DNA from: Streptomyces filamentosus
GTDB lineage: Bacteria > Actinomycetota > Actinomycetes > Streptomycetales > Streptomycetaceae
Assembly (NCBI RefSeq): GCF_014654895.1
Contig: NZ_BNBE01000001.1
Coordinates: 2,294,001-2,358,000 of the forward strand
DNA length: 64,000 nt
Direction of reading: 5' to 3'
The position numbers and the translations under genes are program-made. Below are positions 7,658 through 15,478 of this stretch, one piece after another. Numbering within the stretch: position 1 is the stretch's first letter; the number at the start of each line of letters is the position of its first letter. The notes below the pieces were generated by a model, which did not search any database, was not told the origin of the DNA, and saw nothing but the letters and a program-made list of their open reading frames with translations.

Positions 7658-8401
7658 TCACCAGGGCACCTCTCCCTCGTCGTCGAAGAAGCGACCGGTC
7701 GGCCCGTCGCCGTCCACGGTGGCCAGCCGGATCGCGGCGGCCGCGCCCTGCCGGGGAGTGCGCACCCCCCGGAAGCCGTTCAGGTCGGTCGCCGTGTAGC
7801 CGGGGCAGACGGCGTTGACCAGGATGTGCGTGCCGGCCAGTTCCTTGGCGTACTGCACGGTGACGGCGTTGAGGAACGTCTTCGACGGGGCGTACCCGAC
7901 GGCGATGGGGCCCGTCTCGGCGCCGGGCGTGGTCTGGAGGCCGAGGGAGCCCACGCGGCTGGAGACGTTCACGATCCGCGGCGCGGGCGAGCGGCGCAGC
8001 AGCGGCAGCAGGGCGTTGGTGACGCGGATGACGCCGATCAAGTTGGTCTCCACGGCCGCCCGTACCCGGTCGACGTCGACCGTGGTGGGCTCCTGCGGTG
8101 CGCCGCCGGTGATGCCGGCGTTGTTGACGAGCGCGTCCAGCCGCCCGGTCCGCTCCTCGATCAGCCGGGCCGCCGCCGTCACGCTCGCGTCGTCGGTCAC
8201 GTCCAGCGGCACGCCGAACACGTCGGCGCCGGCCGCGCGGAGCCCGTCCACGGCGGCCTCGCGCCGTTCCTCGTTCCGCGCGCCTACCCCGACCGTCCAG
8301 CCGAGGGCGCCGAGCCCGGCGGCGATCTCGTACCCGATGCCCTTGTTGGCCCCGGTCACCAGCGCGACCTTGGGGTGGTTCACGATGTTCGTCTCAGTCA
8401 T
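7658..8401 (-). CDS. short-chain dehydrogenase/reductase
   Basis: Classical SDR, 247 aa. The cofactor loop is TGANKGIG, followed by the structural NNAG motif, a catalytic serine in IVNVSSRVGS and the YxxxK pair in GYAPSKTF. The length is normal for the family. The similarity style (NKGIGYEIA) is that of NADPH-dependent carbonyl-reductase-like members. It is divergent from a LysR-type gene 104 bases away, with a perfect LysR-type inverted repeat between them. Control by that regulator is likely, but the regulator gene is frameshifted. The substrate is unknown. A much longer antisense frame upstream is not coding. Confidence 0.9.
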   Translation of the reverse strand: MTETNIVNHPKVALVTGANKGIGYEIAAGLGALGWTVGVGARNEERREAAVDGLRAAGADVFGVPLDVTDDASVTAAARLIEERTGRLDALVNNAGITGGAPQEPTTVDVDRVRAAVETNLIGVIRVTNALLPLLRRSPAPRIVNVSSRVGSLGLQTTPGAETGPIAVGYAPSKTFLNAVTVQYAKELAGTHILVNAVCPGYTATDLNGFRGVRTPRQGAAAAIRLATVDGDGPTGRFFDDEGEVPW

Positions 8402-8456
8402 GGCACCGATGCTTCTCCCCCGCCGGGCGGGGCGTCCAAGACCGGCTGGGTGGGCG

Positions 8457-8477
8457 GCGATACCGCCCGGGTATCGC
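8457..8477. promoter_or_regulatory. LysR-type operator between SDR gene and lysR pseudogene
   Basis: GCGATACC, five bases, GGTATCGC is a perfect 8-bp inverted repeat. It contains T-N11-A (8461 and 8473), the LysR-family box. It lies 29 bases before the GTG of the LysR gene and 56 bases before the SDR start, the usual place for autoregulation plus divergent control. Confidence 0.7.
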
Positions 8478-8505
8478 TCCTGGTCAGGCCGATTAGGCTG
8501 GCGGG

Positions 8506-9355
8506 GTGGAGACACGTGAGCTGCGGTACTTCGTCGCGGTCGCCGAGGAGCTGCACTTCGGCCGGGCCGCGCAACGGCTCGGCATCGCCCAGCCCCCGCT
8601 GTCACGGGCGATCGCCGGGCTCGAACGGCGCCTGGGCGCCCCCCTGCTGGAGCGCGGCAGCCGGGGCGTCGCCCTGACCGGTTCCGGAGCGGTGCTGCTG
8701 CGGGAGGCGCGGGCGGTGCTGGACGCCGTCGAGGCCGCGGAACGGCGCACCCGCCGGGCCGCGCTCGCCGCGACGGGCAGCCCCGCCGTGGTCCTGGCCG
8801 CGAAGGCCGGCGCCTCCGGCGAACTGCTGGCCGAACTCCTCGACGCCTACGCCGCCGAACCCGGCGCCGTCGCCGTCGACGTCGTGCTGTGCGGGCCGGG
8901 CGAACAAGGTTGCGGTGCTGCGCACCGGCCGGGCCGACGTGGCCCTGCTGCACCGGCCCTTCGACGACACGGCCGGCTTCGACACCGAGGACCTGCACTC
9001 CGAGGGGCAGATCGCGATCCTTCCTGCGCGCCACCCCCTCGGCACCCGACCCCACCTGCGGCTCGCCGAGGTCACCGCCGTTCCCGACCTGCCCCTGCCC
9101 CGCTGGCCCCGTCCCGACGGCACCTTCCCGGACGGACCCGGACCGCAGGTGCGCGACCACACACAGCTCACCCAGCTCATCGCCCTCGGCCGCGCCTGCG
9201 CGATCGTCCCCGAGTCGGGCCGCACCGGCCTGCGCGAGGGCCTCACCGCCGTCCCGGTCATTGACGCCCCCCGCGTCACCACGGTCATCGCCTGGCCCCC
9301 GCACAGCCGCTCGACGGCGGTCGCGGGACTGGTCCGCGCGGCCACCGCTCTGTGA
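8506..9355 (+). pseudogene. LysR-family transcriptional regulator, disrupted by a one-base insertion
   Basis: The first 134 residues form a standard LysR N-terminus: METRELRYFVAVAEELHFG, the winged HTH with AAQRLGIAQPPLSRAIAGLE, the linker helix and the start of the effector domain. At 8908-8909 the run CAAGGTTG carries one G more than the expected CAAGTTG. The reading frame is lost there. The rest of the effector domain (VAVLRTGRADVALLHRPFD through VIAWPPHSRS) continues perfectly in the next frame to a stop at 9355. The two halves together give a normal length of about 280 aa. This is either a recent inactivating mutation or a sequencing error. Confidence 0.85.
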
Positions 9356-9458
9356 CCGACGGGGTGAACCCCGCTCCACCGCACCGGATTTCGGGACCCG
9401 CGCCCGGCCACATGAGCACGGCCGGGCAGGCACCCGATGCCGGGTCGCGGAAGCCCGG

Positions 9459-10376
9459 CTACTCCTCCGCGTCCGCTTCCCCGGGCTCCACCGTTCCGGT
9501 CTCGAAGATCTCCTCGGCGGTGGCGACGGTGACCGCGCGGGCGAGCCAGAGGCGCAGCAGCTCGGGGTCGTCGCAGGAGGTCACGCGGGCACGGACGGCG
9601 GCGGGGACGTCGAGGCCGCGCTGTTCGAGGACCAGCAGTATGGCGTCGGCGCGCCCCTCGGCACGGCCCTCGACCCGGCCCTCGTCGCGGAGCTCTTCGG
9701 AGAGGTAGGACTTGTAGAAGGAGAGGTCCACGGCCACCAGAGTCCTCCAGATTTCCTGGGCCGGGCGCTTGCTCAGCCCTTGTGCGGTGAATTCGATGAT
9801 CGGGTCGGCGACGCTCTCGGGAACGTCCCGCAGCGCGGTGGACAGGGCTTTCAGTATCCCACCGATGTCCGGATCACTCGCGTGCGTGATGGCCGAGAGG
9901 GCGGTCAGGGCCAGGTCCTCGGCGGCCGTGGCCGGATCGGTGATGAACGGCATGTTGTGGGGGCCCACGACGACCGGCCGGACGCTGAGCGTGGGCATGT
10001 AGGCGGGGCCGCTGACCACCGGCCGGGCGGCCCATTCGGCCGTCGCGCGGTCCTGGCAGACGACGAGGAGGGCGGTCGGCAGTCCGTACTTCGTCCACAG
10101 GTAGGAGACGTAGTACGCCCAGCTCGCCGGCTTGGCCGGGTCTTTCTTGCCCTGCGCCTCGATGGCGAGGAGGAGGCTGCCCTCCTGGGCGCTGTCGAGG
10201 CGCAGGAGCGTGTCCACGCGGCGTTCGACGGGCTTCGTCTCGGTGAGGTCGTTGGGCAGGACGACCGCGTCGACGACGGTCGGGAGGGGCAGTCCCAGGA
10301 CTCCTTTCAGGCGGCTGAAGAGGTGGAGGTCGTGGCGGAAAATGTGGTGCATCGCCTCGTGGGGCGGATTGACCAT
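9459..10376 (-). CDS. Rpn/PD-(D/E)XK-like hypothetical protein, Streptomyces paralogue family
   Basis: A 305-aa member of a large Streptomyces family that starts PHEAMHHIF. It shows a nuclease-like core: DTLLRLDSAQEGSLLLAIEAQGKKDP, with Asp, then Glu-x-Gln before Lys, resembling PD-(D/E)XK folds of Rpn/YhgA proteins. The C-terminal helix RDEGRVEGRAEGRADAILLVLEQRG carries EGR repeats, followed by VRARVTSCDDPELLRLWLARAVT. The ATG at 10376 is chosen because conserved sequence begins there and GAGG lies upstream; the longer frame is spurious. Rpn relatives promote recombination in E. coli, but the job of these proteins in Streptomyces is unknown. Confidence 0.8.
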   Translation of the reverse strand: MVNPPHEAMHHIFRHDLHLFSRLKGVLGLPLPTVVDAVVLPNDLTETKPVERRVDTLLRLDSAQEGSLLLAIEAQGKKDPAKPASWAYYVSYLWTKYGLPTALLVVCQDRATAEWAARPVVSGPAYMPTLSVRPVVVGPHNMPFITDPATAAEDLALTALSAITHASDPDIGGILKALSTALRDVPESVADPIIEFTAQGLSKRPAQEIWRTLVAVDLSFYKSYLSEELRDEGRVEGRAEGRADAILLVLEQRGLDVPAAVRARVTSCDDPELLRLWLARAVTVATAEEIFETGTVEPGEADAEE

Positions 10377-10430
10377 GGAGGTTCCTCGGAGGTCGTGGAA
10401 TCGGATGCGCGTGCCAGTGGAGTGGGTGGA

Positions 10431-10817
10431 GTGAGGTCCTTCCTTCAGGGGGCCGACTCGCCGTCGTGGGTCGTTCGGGCGGCTGCGGGGCGAGGGCTCG
10501 CGGGGTTCGCGGGGGTTCCCGAGGTGGACGGGGTGCTGCGGCGGCTGCTGGTGGACGGGCGCGACACCTTCGTCACGCAGGAGACGGCGGAGGCGCTGCT
10601 CGAACGGGGGGACGCGTGCGGGCTGCGGTTGGTGCTGGGGGCGTTCGACGGGGCGGACGACGACACCGCCGATCACCTCGATGACGCGCTGTTCGGGGTC
10701 TGCTGCCGGAGCCGGGAGGACGCGGAGCGGTTCGCGGCGCTGTGTGCGGTGCTGGTGGAGGACCCGGACGGAGCGGTACGCGGGGAAGCCCGCCGGCTGC
10801 TCGGGCGGTCGGGGTGA
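10431..10817 (+). CDS. small HEAT-repeat-like hypothetical protein
   Basis: A 128-aa soluble protein made of helical pairs: VRSFLQGADSPSWVVRAAAGRGLAGFAG, then VLRRLLVDGRDTFVTQETAEALLERGD and AVRGEARRLLG. These resemble HEAT or armadillo repeats. The GTG at 10431 has GGAG eight bases upstream; another GTG three codons earlier is possible. It is divergent from the Rpn-like gene with 54 bases between, and convergent with the winged-helix gene 15 bases on. Similar orphan proteins are common in Streptomyces; a protein-binding role is only inferred from the repeats. Confidence 0.75.
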   Translation: MRSFLQGADSPSWVVRAAAGRGLAGFAGVPEVDGVLRRLLVDGRDTFVTQETAEALLERGDACGLRLVLGAFDGADDDTADHLDDALFGVCCRSREDAERFAALCAVLVEDPDGAVRGEARRLLGRSG

Positions 10818-10832
10818 GGGCGCTCCCGGTCC

Positions 10833-11819
10833 TCAGGGGGTGCAGGCGGGGCAGGTGCCCGGTTCCGGGGCGCGGTGCGCGCGGTCGCAGGTGTCGCAGT
10901 TCTGGAGGGGGTGGCGGGCGGCCGGGGGGCCGCCGAGGGCCGGCAGGGGCGGGAGGCCGTCCGTCAGGCGGTGGGCGAGGAGGGCGGCGGGGCGGTGGAG
11001 GGGCGTGTCGGGGAGCCTGCGGGTGAGGGCGTGGAGGACGTCCTCCGGGGTGCAGTCGCGTTCGAGCCAGGCCGCGACCCCGGGCACGAGGTGTTCCGCC
11101 TCCGCCGTCGAGACCAGCAGCCGGCTGTCGTGGCGGCGGAGGCCCGCGACCACCGTGAACGCGATCTCCAGGAGGCCGGGCGCCGGGTACAGCGGCTGCG
11201 GCACGGCGGGCAGTGCGGGGCGACGCGGGCCCGTCCTCCCGAGCGGGCTCGCGGGGGCGGCGGGAGGCGCCGGGTCCGTGGCGGCCGCAGGGGCGGCGGG
11301 GGCGGTGGTGTCGGCGTCCGGCGTCATGTCCGGGGCCTTCTCCGCGAGCGGGGCCGGGGCGGGGGCCGCCGCGCGTGAGGGCTCGGGGTGGTTGCAGGAG
11401 ACCGTGATGGTGATGATGTGGCCGCTCGGGTTGCGGGAGGTCGTGCGGCGGAGGTAGCCGTGGGCCTCCAGTTCGTTGAGGGCCCGCGCGATGCACTTGC
11501 GGCCTTCGGGGAAGCGCTCGGCGAGGGTGACGATGTCGACCTTGGCGCCGCTGGGGAGGGACTGGATGTGGGTGGCCAGGCCGATGGCGACGAGGGAGAG
11601 GTCGGGGTGCTGCGCCAGGTCGTTGCCGATGACCGTGAAGCGGGTGGTGTGGCGGATGTTGTCGTGGATCACGCCGCCACCGCCCCCGCGGCCCGCTCGC
11701 CGGGCCGTGCGGGGCTTGCGGGCGGTGCGGGGCTTGCGCGAAGGGCCTCCCGCCGGGCGCGTCTTGGCCGCGCCTCCGGACGGGGCGTGGGGGCGGGCAG
11801 TAGTGTCTGTCGTACCCAT
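10833..11819 (-). CDS. winged-helix DNA-binding protein with C-terminal zinc knuckle
   Basis: A 328-aa protein. After a basic tail (RKPRTARKPRTARRAGRGG) comes a winged-helix domain, about residues 50-125 (FTVIGNDLAQHPDLSLVAIG, ERFPEGRKCIARALNELEAHGYLRR). It recalls MarR/GntR-like and plasmid Rep-type winged helices. A Pro/Ala linker leads to a second helical region (FTVVAGLRRHDSRLLVST) and a final Cys4 knuckle (CDTCDRAHRAPEPGTCPAC). Such proteins are widespread in Streptomyces, annotated only as HTH proteins. The non-coding stretch upstream of its start carries clustered DnaA boxes, which makes a replication- or plasmid-derived origin worth considering. The start ATG has AGAGG nine bases upstream. 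Confidence 0.75.
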   Translation of the reverse strand: MGTTDTTARPHAPSGGAAKTRPAGGPSRKPRTARKPRTARRAGRGGGGGVIHDNIRHTTRFTVIGNDLAQHPDLSLVAIGLATHIQSLPSGAKVDIVTLAERFPEGRKCIARALNELEAHGYLRRTTSRNPSGHIITITVSCNHPEPSRAAAPAPAPLAEKAPDMTPDADTTAPAAPAAATDPAPPAAPASPLGRTGPRRPALPAVPQPLYPAPGLLEIAFTVVAGLRRHDSRLLVSTAEAEHLVPGVAAWLERDCTPEDVLHALTRRLPDTPLHRPAALLAHRLTDGLPPLPALGGPPAARHPLQNCDTCDRAHRAPEPGTCPACTP

Positions 11820-11852
11820 GACAGGAAGCCTCTTTCTTCCTCGAAGTGGTCA

Positions 11853-11886
11853 GACCCCCGCCCGGGGTTCCAGCCCGGCGGGGGTC
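11853..11886. other. hairpin upstream of the winged-helix gene
   Basis: GACCCCCGCC (11853-11862) pairs with GGCGGGGGTC (11877-11886). It sits 34 bases before the start of the minus-strand winged-helix gene, so it lies in its leader or promoter region. It may be a terminator for upstream transcription, or an operator. No gene is visible in 11887-12090. Confidence 0.4.
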
Positions 11887-12090
11887 GTCTCATGTTTGGG
11901 GGCGGCCATCCCGCGTCTTTCCCCAACGCGGTCTCGCCTCATGGCGAGCCTAGGGCAGGCAACCCACCTGAAAGCCAGCCGAGTTGGCATATTCACCCAC
12001 CCGAGTGATCACGTCCTGCCACGGGAGGGAAGGTGGGGTTTGGTCCGGTTCTTTCTTCCGCAGGTCGTTCTTTGGGAGATCGGCCGCCGC

Positions 12091-12246
12091 ACCGGCGTCC
12101 ACTGGAGTGGATGCCGGTGGAGGGCGTTTTCCACAGGTCATCCACAGGGTTATCCACAGGGGGGAGTCTCAAGTTCCCTCCCATTGAGGCTGTTTCGAGG
12201 TGATTCGGGGTGTGGACTCGCGCCACGGCCCGTCCGTTTACCCACA
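12091..12246. promoter_or_regulatory. DnaA-box cluster with adjacent inverted repeat
   Basis: Three 9-mers sit in tandem on the plus strand: TTTTCCACA (12127-12135), TCATCCACA (12138-12146) and TTATCCACA (12150-12158), spaced 11 and 12 bases. The last is a perfect E. coli-type DnaA box; the Streptomyces consensus I recall is TTGTCCACA. Weaker relatives are TTACCCACA (12238-12246) and, on the minus strand, GAGTCCACA near 12211-12219. Just before the cluster is a 13-bp inverted repeat with one mismatch (12091-12103 with 12106-12118). The region is non-coding. It may titrate DnaA, regulate a promoter, or be a relic origin. Confidence 0.5.
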
Positions 12247-12521
12247 GGGGTGGGGACTCCCTTTCGCACACTCCCGCGAGGAATCGATCCTCCCTGCCCG
12301 CGTCAACTCGCCGCCTCCCGAAGGGGGTGACACCCCGGAACGGGCCCGCCCCCCGCGCCGCCCCGGATCCGGGCACTCCGGCGCCTGATGAACAACCGCC
12401 ACACTGACACTGCGCGACCAAGTCGTTACCGTGTGTGGCGATCGGGCCGGGTCGTGCCGCCACGCGGACACCTCCGGCCGTCGACCCCCCTGTGCACCAC
12501 TCTCACCGGAGGACCTCCACC

Positions 12522-13061
12522 ATGACCACTTCCGTGCAGCTCGACCGGACCCAGAAGCGCTTCGACCTGTGGGACATCAACGGCGACGGCCAGATCGACC
12601 GTTCCGACTGGAACGCCGAGGCCGAGCGCATCCTCCAGGCCTTCGGCGAGGCCCCCGGCACCCCCGCCGCCAAGCAGCTCCTCGACGCGTACCTCGGCAT
12701 GTGGGCCTTCTTCGCCGACAAGGCCGGCATCGACGAGCACACCGGCGCGCTGACCCCCGAGCAGTTCAACCACATCGCCGAGGAGCACATCCTGGAGAAC
12801 GGCGGCGCCGGCTTCGCCCGCGTCGTGACGCCGACCATCCAGGCCATCGTCGAGCTGGTGGACGTGGACGGCGACGGGCAGGTCAACCCGGCCGAGTTCA
12901 AGTCCTGGCTCGACGCCATCGGCGTGCGGGACGTCAACCCGCTGGAGGCGTTCGCCCAGATCGACGCCAACGGTGACGGCCAGCTCTCCGTCGAGGAGCT
13001 CGTGCAGGCCGTCCGCGCCTTCCACCTCGGCGAGATCGACGTGCCCCTGCTCGGGCGCTGA
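12522..13061 (+). CDS. EF-hand calcium-binding protein (calerythrin-like)
   Basis: A 179-aa cytoplasmic protein of the four-EF-hand type found in actinomycetes. Three loops are canonical: DINGDGQIDRSD (residues 18-29), DVDGDGQVNPAE and DANGDGQLSVEE. The second hand (around DKAGIDEHTGALTPEQF) is degenerate. Calcium buffering or signalling is the usual proposal for this family. The ATG at 12522 follows GGAGG at proper spacing; an upstream in-frame extension has no ribosome site and no family match. The gene stands alone, ahead of a very strong hairpin terminator. Confidence 0.9.
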   Translation: MTTSVQLDRTQKRFDLWDINGDGQIDRSDWNAEAERILQAFGEAPGTPAAKQLLDAYLGMWAFFADKAGIDEHTGALTPEQFNHIAEEHILENGGAGFARVVTPTIQAIVELVDVDGDGQVNPAEFKSWLDAIGVRDVNPLEAFAQIDANGDGQLSVEELVQAVRAFHLGEIDVPLLGR

Positions 13062-13094
13062 TCCGTCACGGACGGACCACCGGGGACCCCGTAC

Positions 13095-13130
13095 GGCCCC
13101 GGGGCGGGAGCGACACCCCGCCCCGGGGCC
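13095..13130 (+). terminator. 14-bp stem terminator after the EF-hand gene
   Basis: GGCCCCGGGGCGGG (13095-13108) pairs perfectly with CCCGCCCCGGGGCC (13117-13130) around an 8-base loop, 33 bases after the stop. Confidence 0.8.
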
Positions 13131-13330
13131 GTGGCGCGTCCGGACCTCCCCGCGCCGGCGCCGCGACGACGGGGGATCGGTGACGCCGGGCAGGAAACCG
13201 ACGCGACCCCTCCCCCTTGCCGCGCCTAAGTGGCGAGAACTAGACAGGAGTTGAGGGTTTCATCCGTTCGTCCCGTCCGCACCGCCGCCCCCTCCTACCG
13301 TGAGCCGTGACGGCGTCGGCGCGCACGGCC

Positions 13331-13361
13331 GCTGTCCGGAGCTTGTCCACTGCTGTCCGGA
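13331..13361. promoter_or_regulatory. direct repeat GCTGTCCGGA upstream of the XRE gene
   Basis: GCTGTCCGGA occurs at 13331-13340 and again at 13352-13361, start to start 21 bases, two helical turns. It lies 64 bases before the start of the XRE regulator. Such spacing suits binding of two dimers on one face, possibly the regulator itself. The rest of the gap 13131-13424 shows nothing I can name. Confidence 0.35.
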
Positions 13362-13424
13362 CTGACCCGGCCCCGGGCAGGGGTAGATGCGTCGCGCCAC
13401 GAAGGGGCGAGGGAAAGGTGCGGC

Positions 13425-14300
13425 ATGTCGGTGGACGACGCGGTGCGGAAGCTCATGACCGAGGCGGACGATCCCGGATGGGATGTCGATCCGGACGACG
13501 AGTGGGGCGTCGCCGTCATCGCGACGGTCGGAAGGCAGTTGCGGCTGAGGAGGGAAGCGGCGGGCATGAGGGCCGCCGATTTCGGGGCGATCCTCGGTTA
13601 CAGCGAGGGCCTCGTCTACAAGATCGAGGGCGGCAAGCGGATCCCCCGGCCGGAGTTCCTCGACAAGTCCGACGAGGTGCTGGGAGCTGACGGGCTGCTG
13701 TCCGCGATGAAGGAGGACGTCGCCAAGGTCAGGTACCCGAAGAAGGTACGAACCTTGGCGAAGATGGAGTCCAAGGCGGTCGAGATCAGCGTCTACGAAT
13801 GCAACCTCATCCCCGGCTTGCTCCAGACGCCGGAGCACGCTCGGGCCGCGATCGAGGCGGCGCAGCCCCCGTACTCGCAGAGCGACGTGGAGCGGATGGT
13901 GGCTGGTCGTATGTCCCGGCAGTCCGTCTTCGAGCGGGACCCGGCACCCGCCCTCAGCTTCGTACTGGAGGAAGCGCTTCTACGCCGCCCCCTCGGGGGC
14001 ACAATGGTGTGGCGAAGGCAGCTCGAACGCCTGCTGGAGATGGGCCGCTTGCGTCACGTCACGTTCCAGGTGATGCCACTACACAGTGAGGTCCACTCCG
14101 GACTGGACGGTCGGATCGAGCTGCTGAAGTTCGTCGACGGCACGGCAGTGGGACGATCCGACGGCGCGTTCGCTGGGCGCGCTGTCTCCGATGCGAAGCA
14201 ACTCCGCATCCTTGAGCTGCGCTATGGCACCATCCGAGCGCAGGCACTTCCGCCGGGGGAGTCGCTTGCCCTCATCGAGCAACTGCTGGGAGAGACATGA
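13425..14300 (+). CDS. XRE-family regulator with DUF5753 domain
   Basis: A 291-aa DNA-binding protein. An N-terminal helix-turn-helix (residues about 30-95, GRQLRLRREAAGMRAADFGAILGYSEGLVYKIEGGKR) is followed by DUF5753 (about 115-288) with the hallmark YECNLIPGLLQTPEHARA and the internal QVMPLHSEVHSGLDG. It forms the standard Streptomyces pair with a DUF397 protein whose start overlaps its stop (ATGA). Members of this pair family influence development and antibiotic production; some are proposed to act like antitoxin/toxin pairs. The GC content of its third positions is somewhat lower than in its neighbours, fitting mobile accessory status. Confidence 0.9.
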   Translation: MSVDDAVRKLMTEADDPGWDVDPDDEWGVAVIATVGRQLRLRREAAGMRAADFGAILGYSEGLVYKIEGGKRIPRPEFLDKSDEVLGADGLLSAMKEDVAKVRYPKKVRTLAKMESKAVEISVYECNLIPGLLQTPEHARAAIEAAQPPYSQSDVERMVAGRMSRQSVFERDPAPALSFVLEEALLRRPLGGTMVWRRQLERLLEMGRLRHVTFQVMPLHSEVHSGLDGRIELLKFVDGTAVGRSDGAFAGRAVSDAKQLRILELRYGTIRAQALPPGESLALIEQLLGET

Positions 14301-14569
14301 TCCGCAACACCCCTGCCGGGGCAGCCTCGGAACTGGCCTGGTTCAAGAGCAGCTACAGCGGCGGCAACGACGGCGAGTCCTGCATCGAGGTCGCCTGGCA
14401 CAAGAGCAGCCACAGCAGCAGCAGCGAAGGCGACTCCTGCGTCGAGGTCGGCTCCTGCGCGACCACCGTCCATGTCCGTGACTCCAAGTGCCTCGACGGC
14501 CCCCAGCTCGACCTCGCCCCGGGCGCCTGGACCTCCTTCGTCTCGTACGCCTCGGACGCGCGCGTCTGA
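14297..14569 (+). CDS. DUF397 protein with duplicated N-terminal motif
   Basis: A 90-aa partner of the XRE-DUF5753 protein, overlapping it by four bases. DUF397 normally has one W-x-KSS-S-x-xx-G-x-x-CVEVA unit, then VxVRDSK and WxxFV. Here the first unit is doubled: FKSSYSGGNDGESCIEVA is followed at once by HKSSHSSSSEGDSCVEVG. The normal end then follows (VHVRDSKCLDGPQLDLAPGAW, FVSYASD). The protein is therefore longer than the usual 60-70 aa. The biochemical function of DUF397 is not established. Transcription ends at a 20-bp hairpin. Confidence 0.88.
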   Translation: MIRNTPAGAASELAWFKSSYSGGNDGESCIEVAWHKSSHSSSSEGDSCVEVGSCATTVHVRDSKCLDGPQLDLAPGAWTSFVSYASDARV

Positions 14570-14586
14570 ACCCAGCCGTTCCCCGT

Positions 14587-14631
14587 ACGACGACGGAGGC
14601 CCGGGATCTCGTCCCGGGCCTCCGTCGTCGT
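14587..14631. terminator. 20-bp perfect hairpin, bidirectional terminator
   Basis: Arms 14587-14606 and 14612-14631 are perfectly complementary around TCTCG. It lies between the DUF397 stop (14569) and the stop of the minus-strand methyltransferase (14637), so it can serve both. Confidence 0.85.
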
Positions 14632-14636
14632 CCCGT

Positions 14637-15377
14637 CTACGGCTTGTGGGTCACCCAGAGCATCTCCGCCGGCCAGTGGTGGGCCCAGTCGGACGGTTCG
14701 GTCTCGTTGTAGCCGTTGAGGGCGTCCGGAGCGGGGCGGGGCTCGATGAGGTCGTCGACGACGAGGCCCGCGCGGATCAGGGTCCTGATCCAGTCGCCGT
14801 AGGTGAGCTGGTAGGTGGTCGCGCCGTCGCCCTCGGCGATGGTGTCCAGGCCGAAGTAGTCCTTCTGGAGCGTCGTGGTCACGCGGGCGGCGGTCTCGTC
14901 GTAACAGACCTCGAACCAGGGGCTGGCGACGTTGAACACCAGGCGCCCGCCCGGGCGCAGGACGCGCGCGGCCTCCGGGACGGCGAGGTGCGGGGGCGCC
15001 CAGCTGAGGCCGCCGAAGTCGCAGAAGACCAGGTCGAAGGCGCCCGTGGCGAAGGGGAGGCGTTCGGCCGCGCCCTGCACCAGGGGGTAGCGGTCCGCAC
15101 CCCTCGCGCGGGCCGCCGCCGCGAGCTGGGCCTCGGACAGGTCGAGGCCGACCACGGCGGCGCCCTCGGCGGCGAGCGCCCGGGACCACTGGCCGGCGCC
15201 GCAGCCGAGTTCGAGGACGCGCTTGCCCGTGACGTCGCCCAGGGCGCCCAGGTGGGCGTCGGGGACGGAGTACATGCCCCACAGCCGGGGCTCGGCGCCG
15301 ATCCTGGGGTCGTGCCGGTGCTGGTAGTCGCTGCTGATCCGGTTCCAGAGGCGCCTGTTGGCGGGGACGCTGTTCAC
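14637..15377 (-). CDS. class I SAM-dependent methyltransferase
   Basis: A 246-aa methyltransferase. The SAM-binding motif I is VLELGCGAGQWSRALA, motif II follows (VVGLDLSEAQL) and the post-motif AFDLVFCDFGGLSW leads to ARVLRPGGRLVFNVA, all in usual order for the Methyltransf_11 group. The substrate is unknown. The GTG at 15377 (VNSVPANRRLWNRISSDYQ) is preferred because conserved sequence starts there and GGGG lies upstream; a GTG at 15455 would add 26 unconserved residues. Related Streptomyces proteins have the same RLWNRISSDYQ opening. Confidence 0.85.
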   Translation of the reverse strand: MNSVPANRRLWNRISSDYQHRHDPRIGAEPRLWGMYSVPDAHLGALGDVTGKRVLELGCGAGQWSRALAAEGAAVVGLDLSEAQLAAAARARGADRYPLVQGAAERLPFATGAFDLVFCDFGGLSWAPPHLAVPEAARVLRPGGRLVFNVASPWFEVCYDETAARVTTTLQKDYFGLDTIAEGDGATTYQLTYGDWIRTLIRAGLVVDDLIEPRPAPDALNGYNETEPSDWAHHWPAEMLWVTHKP

Positions 15378-15478
15378 GTACCGACCCCAGCACCGGCCGC
15401 CGGGGCCGGTCAACCGGAAAAGGGCGCGGGGCGGGCGGACCCTTGACGGGGCCACGTCCCGGCGCGTCCGATGTCCCC

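Noticed and set aside
8506..9355. Programmed frameshift as explanation for the split LysR gene
   Set aside because: No slippery heptamer or downstream pseudoknot is evident, and LysR regulators are not known to use one; a plain insertion is simpler.
11850..11890. Possible tRNA 3' half (GGTTCCAGCC)
   Set aside because: The T-arm stem does not pair and no D or anticodon arm exists; it is only a hairpin.
11993..12471. ORFs over the DnaA-box region on both strands
   Set aside because: They have no ribosome site, no domain and run through the repeats; treated as non-coding.
12435..12521. N-terminal extension of the EF-hand protein
   Set aside because: Good ribosome site is at the downstream ATG and the family starts there.
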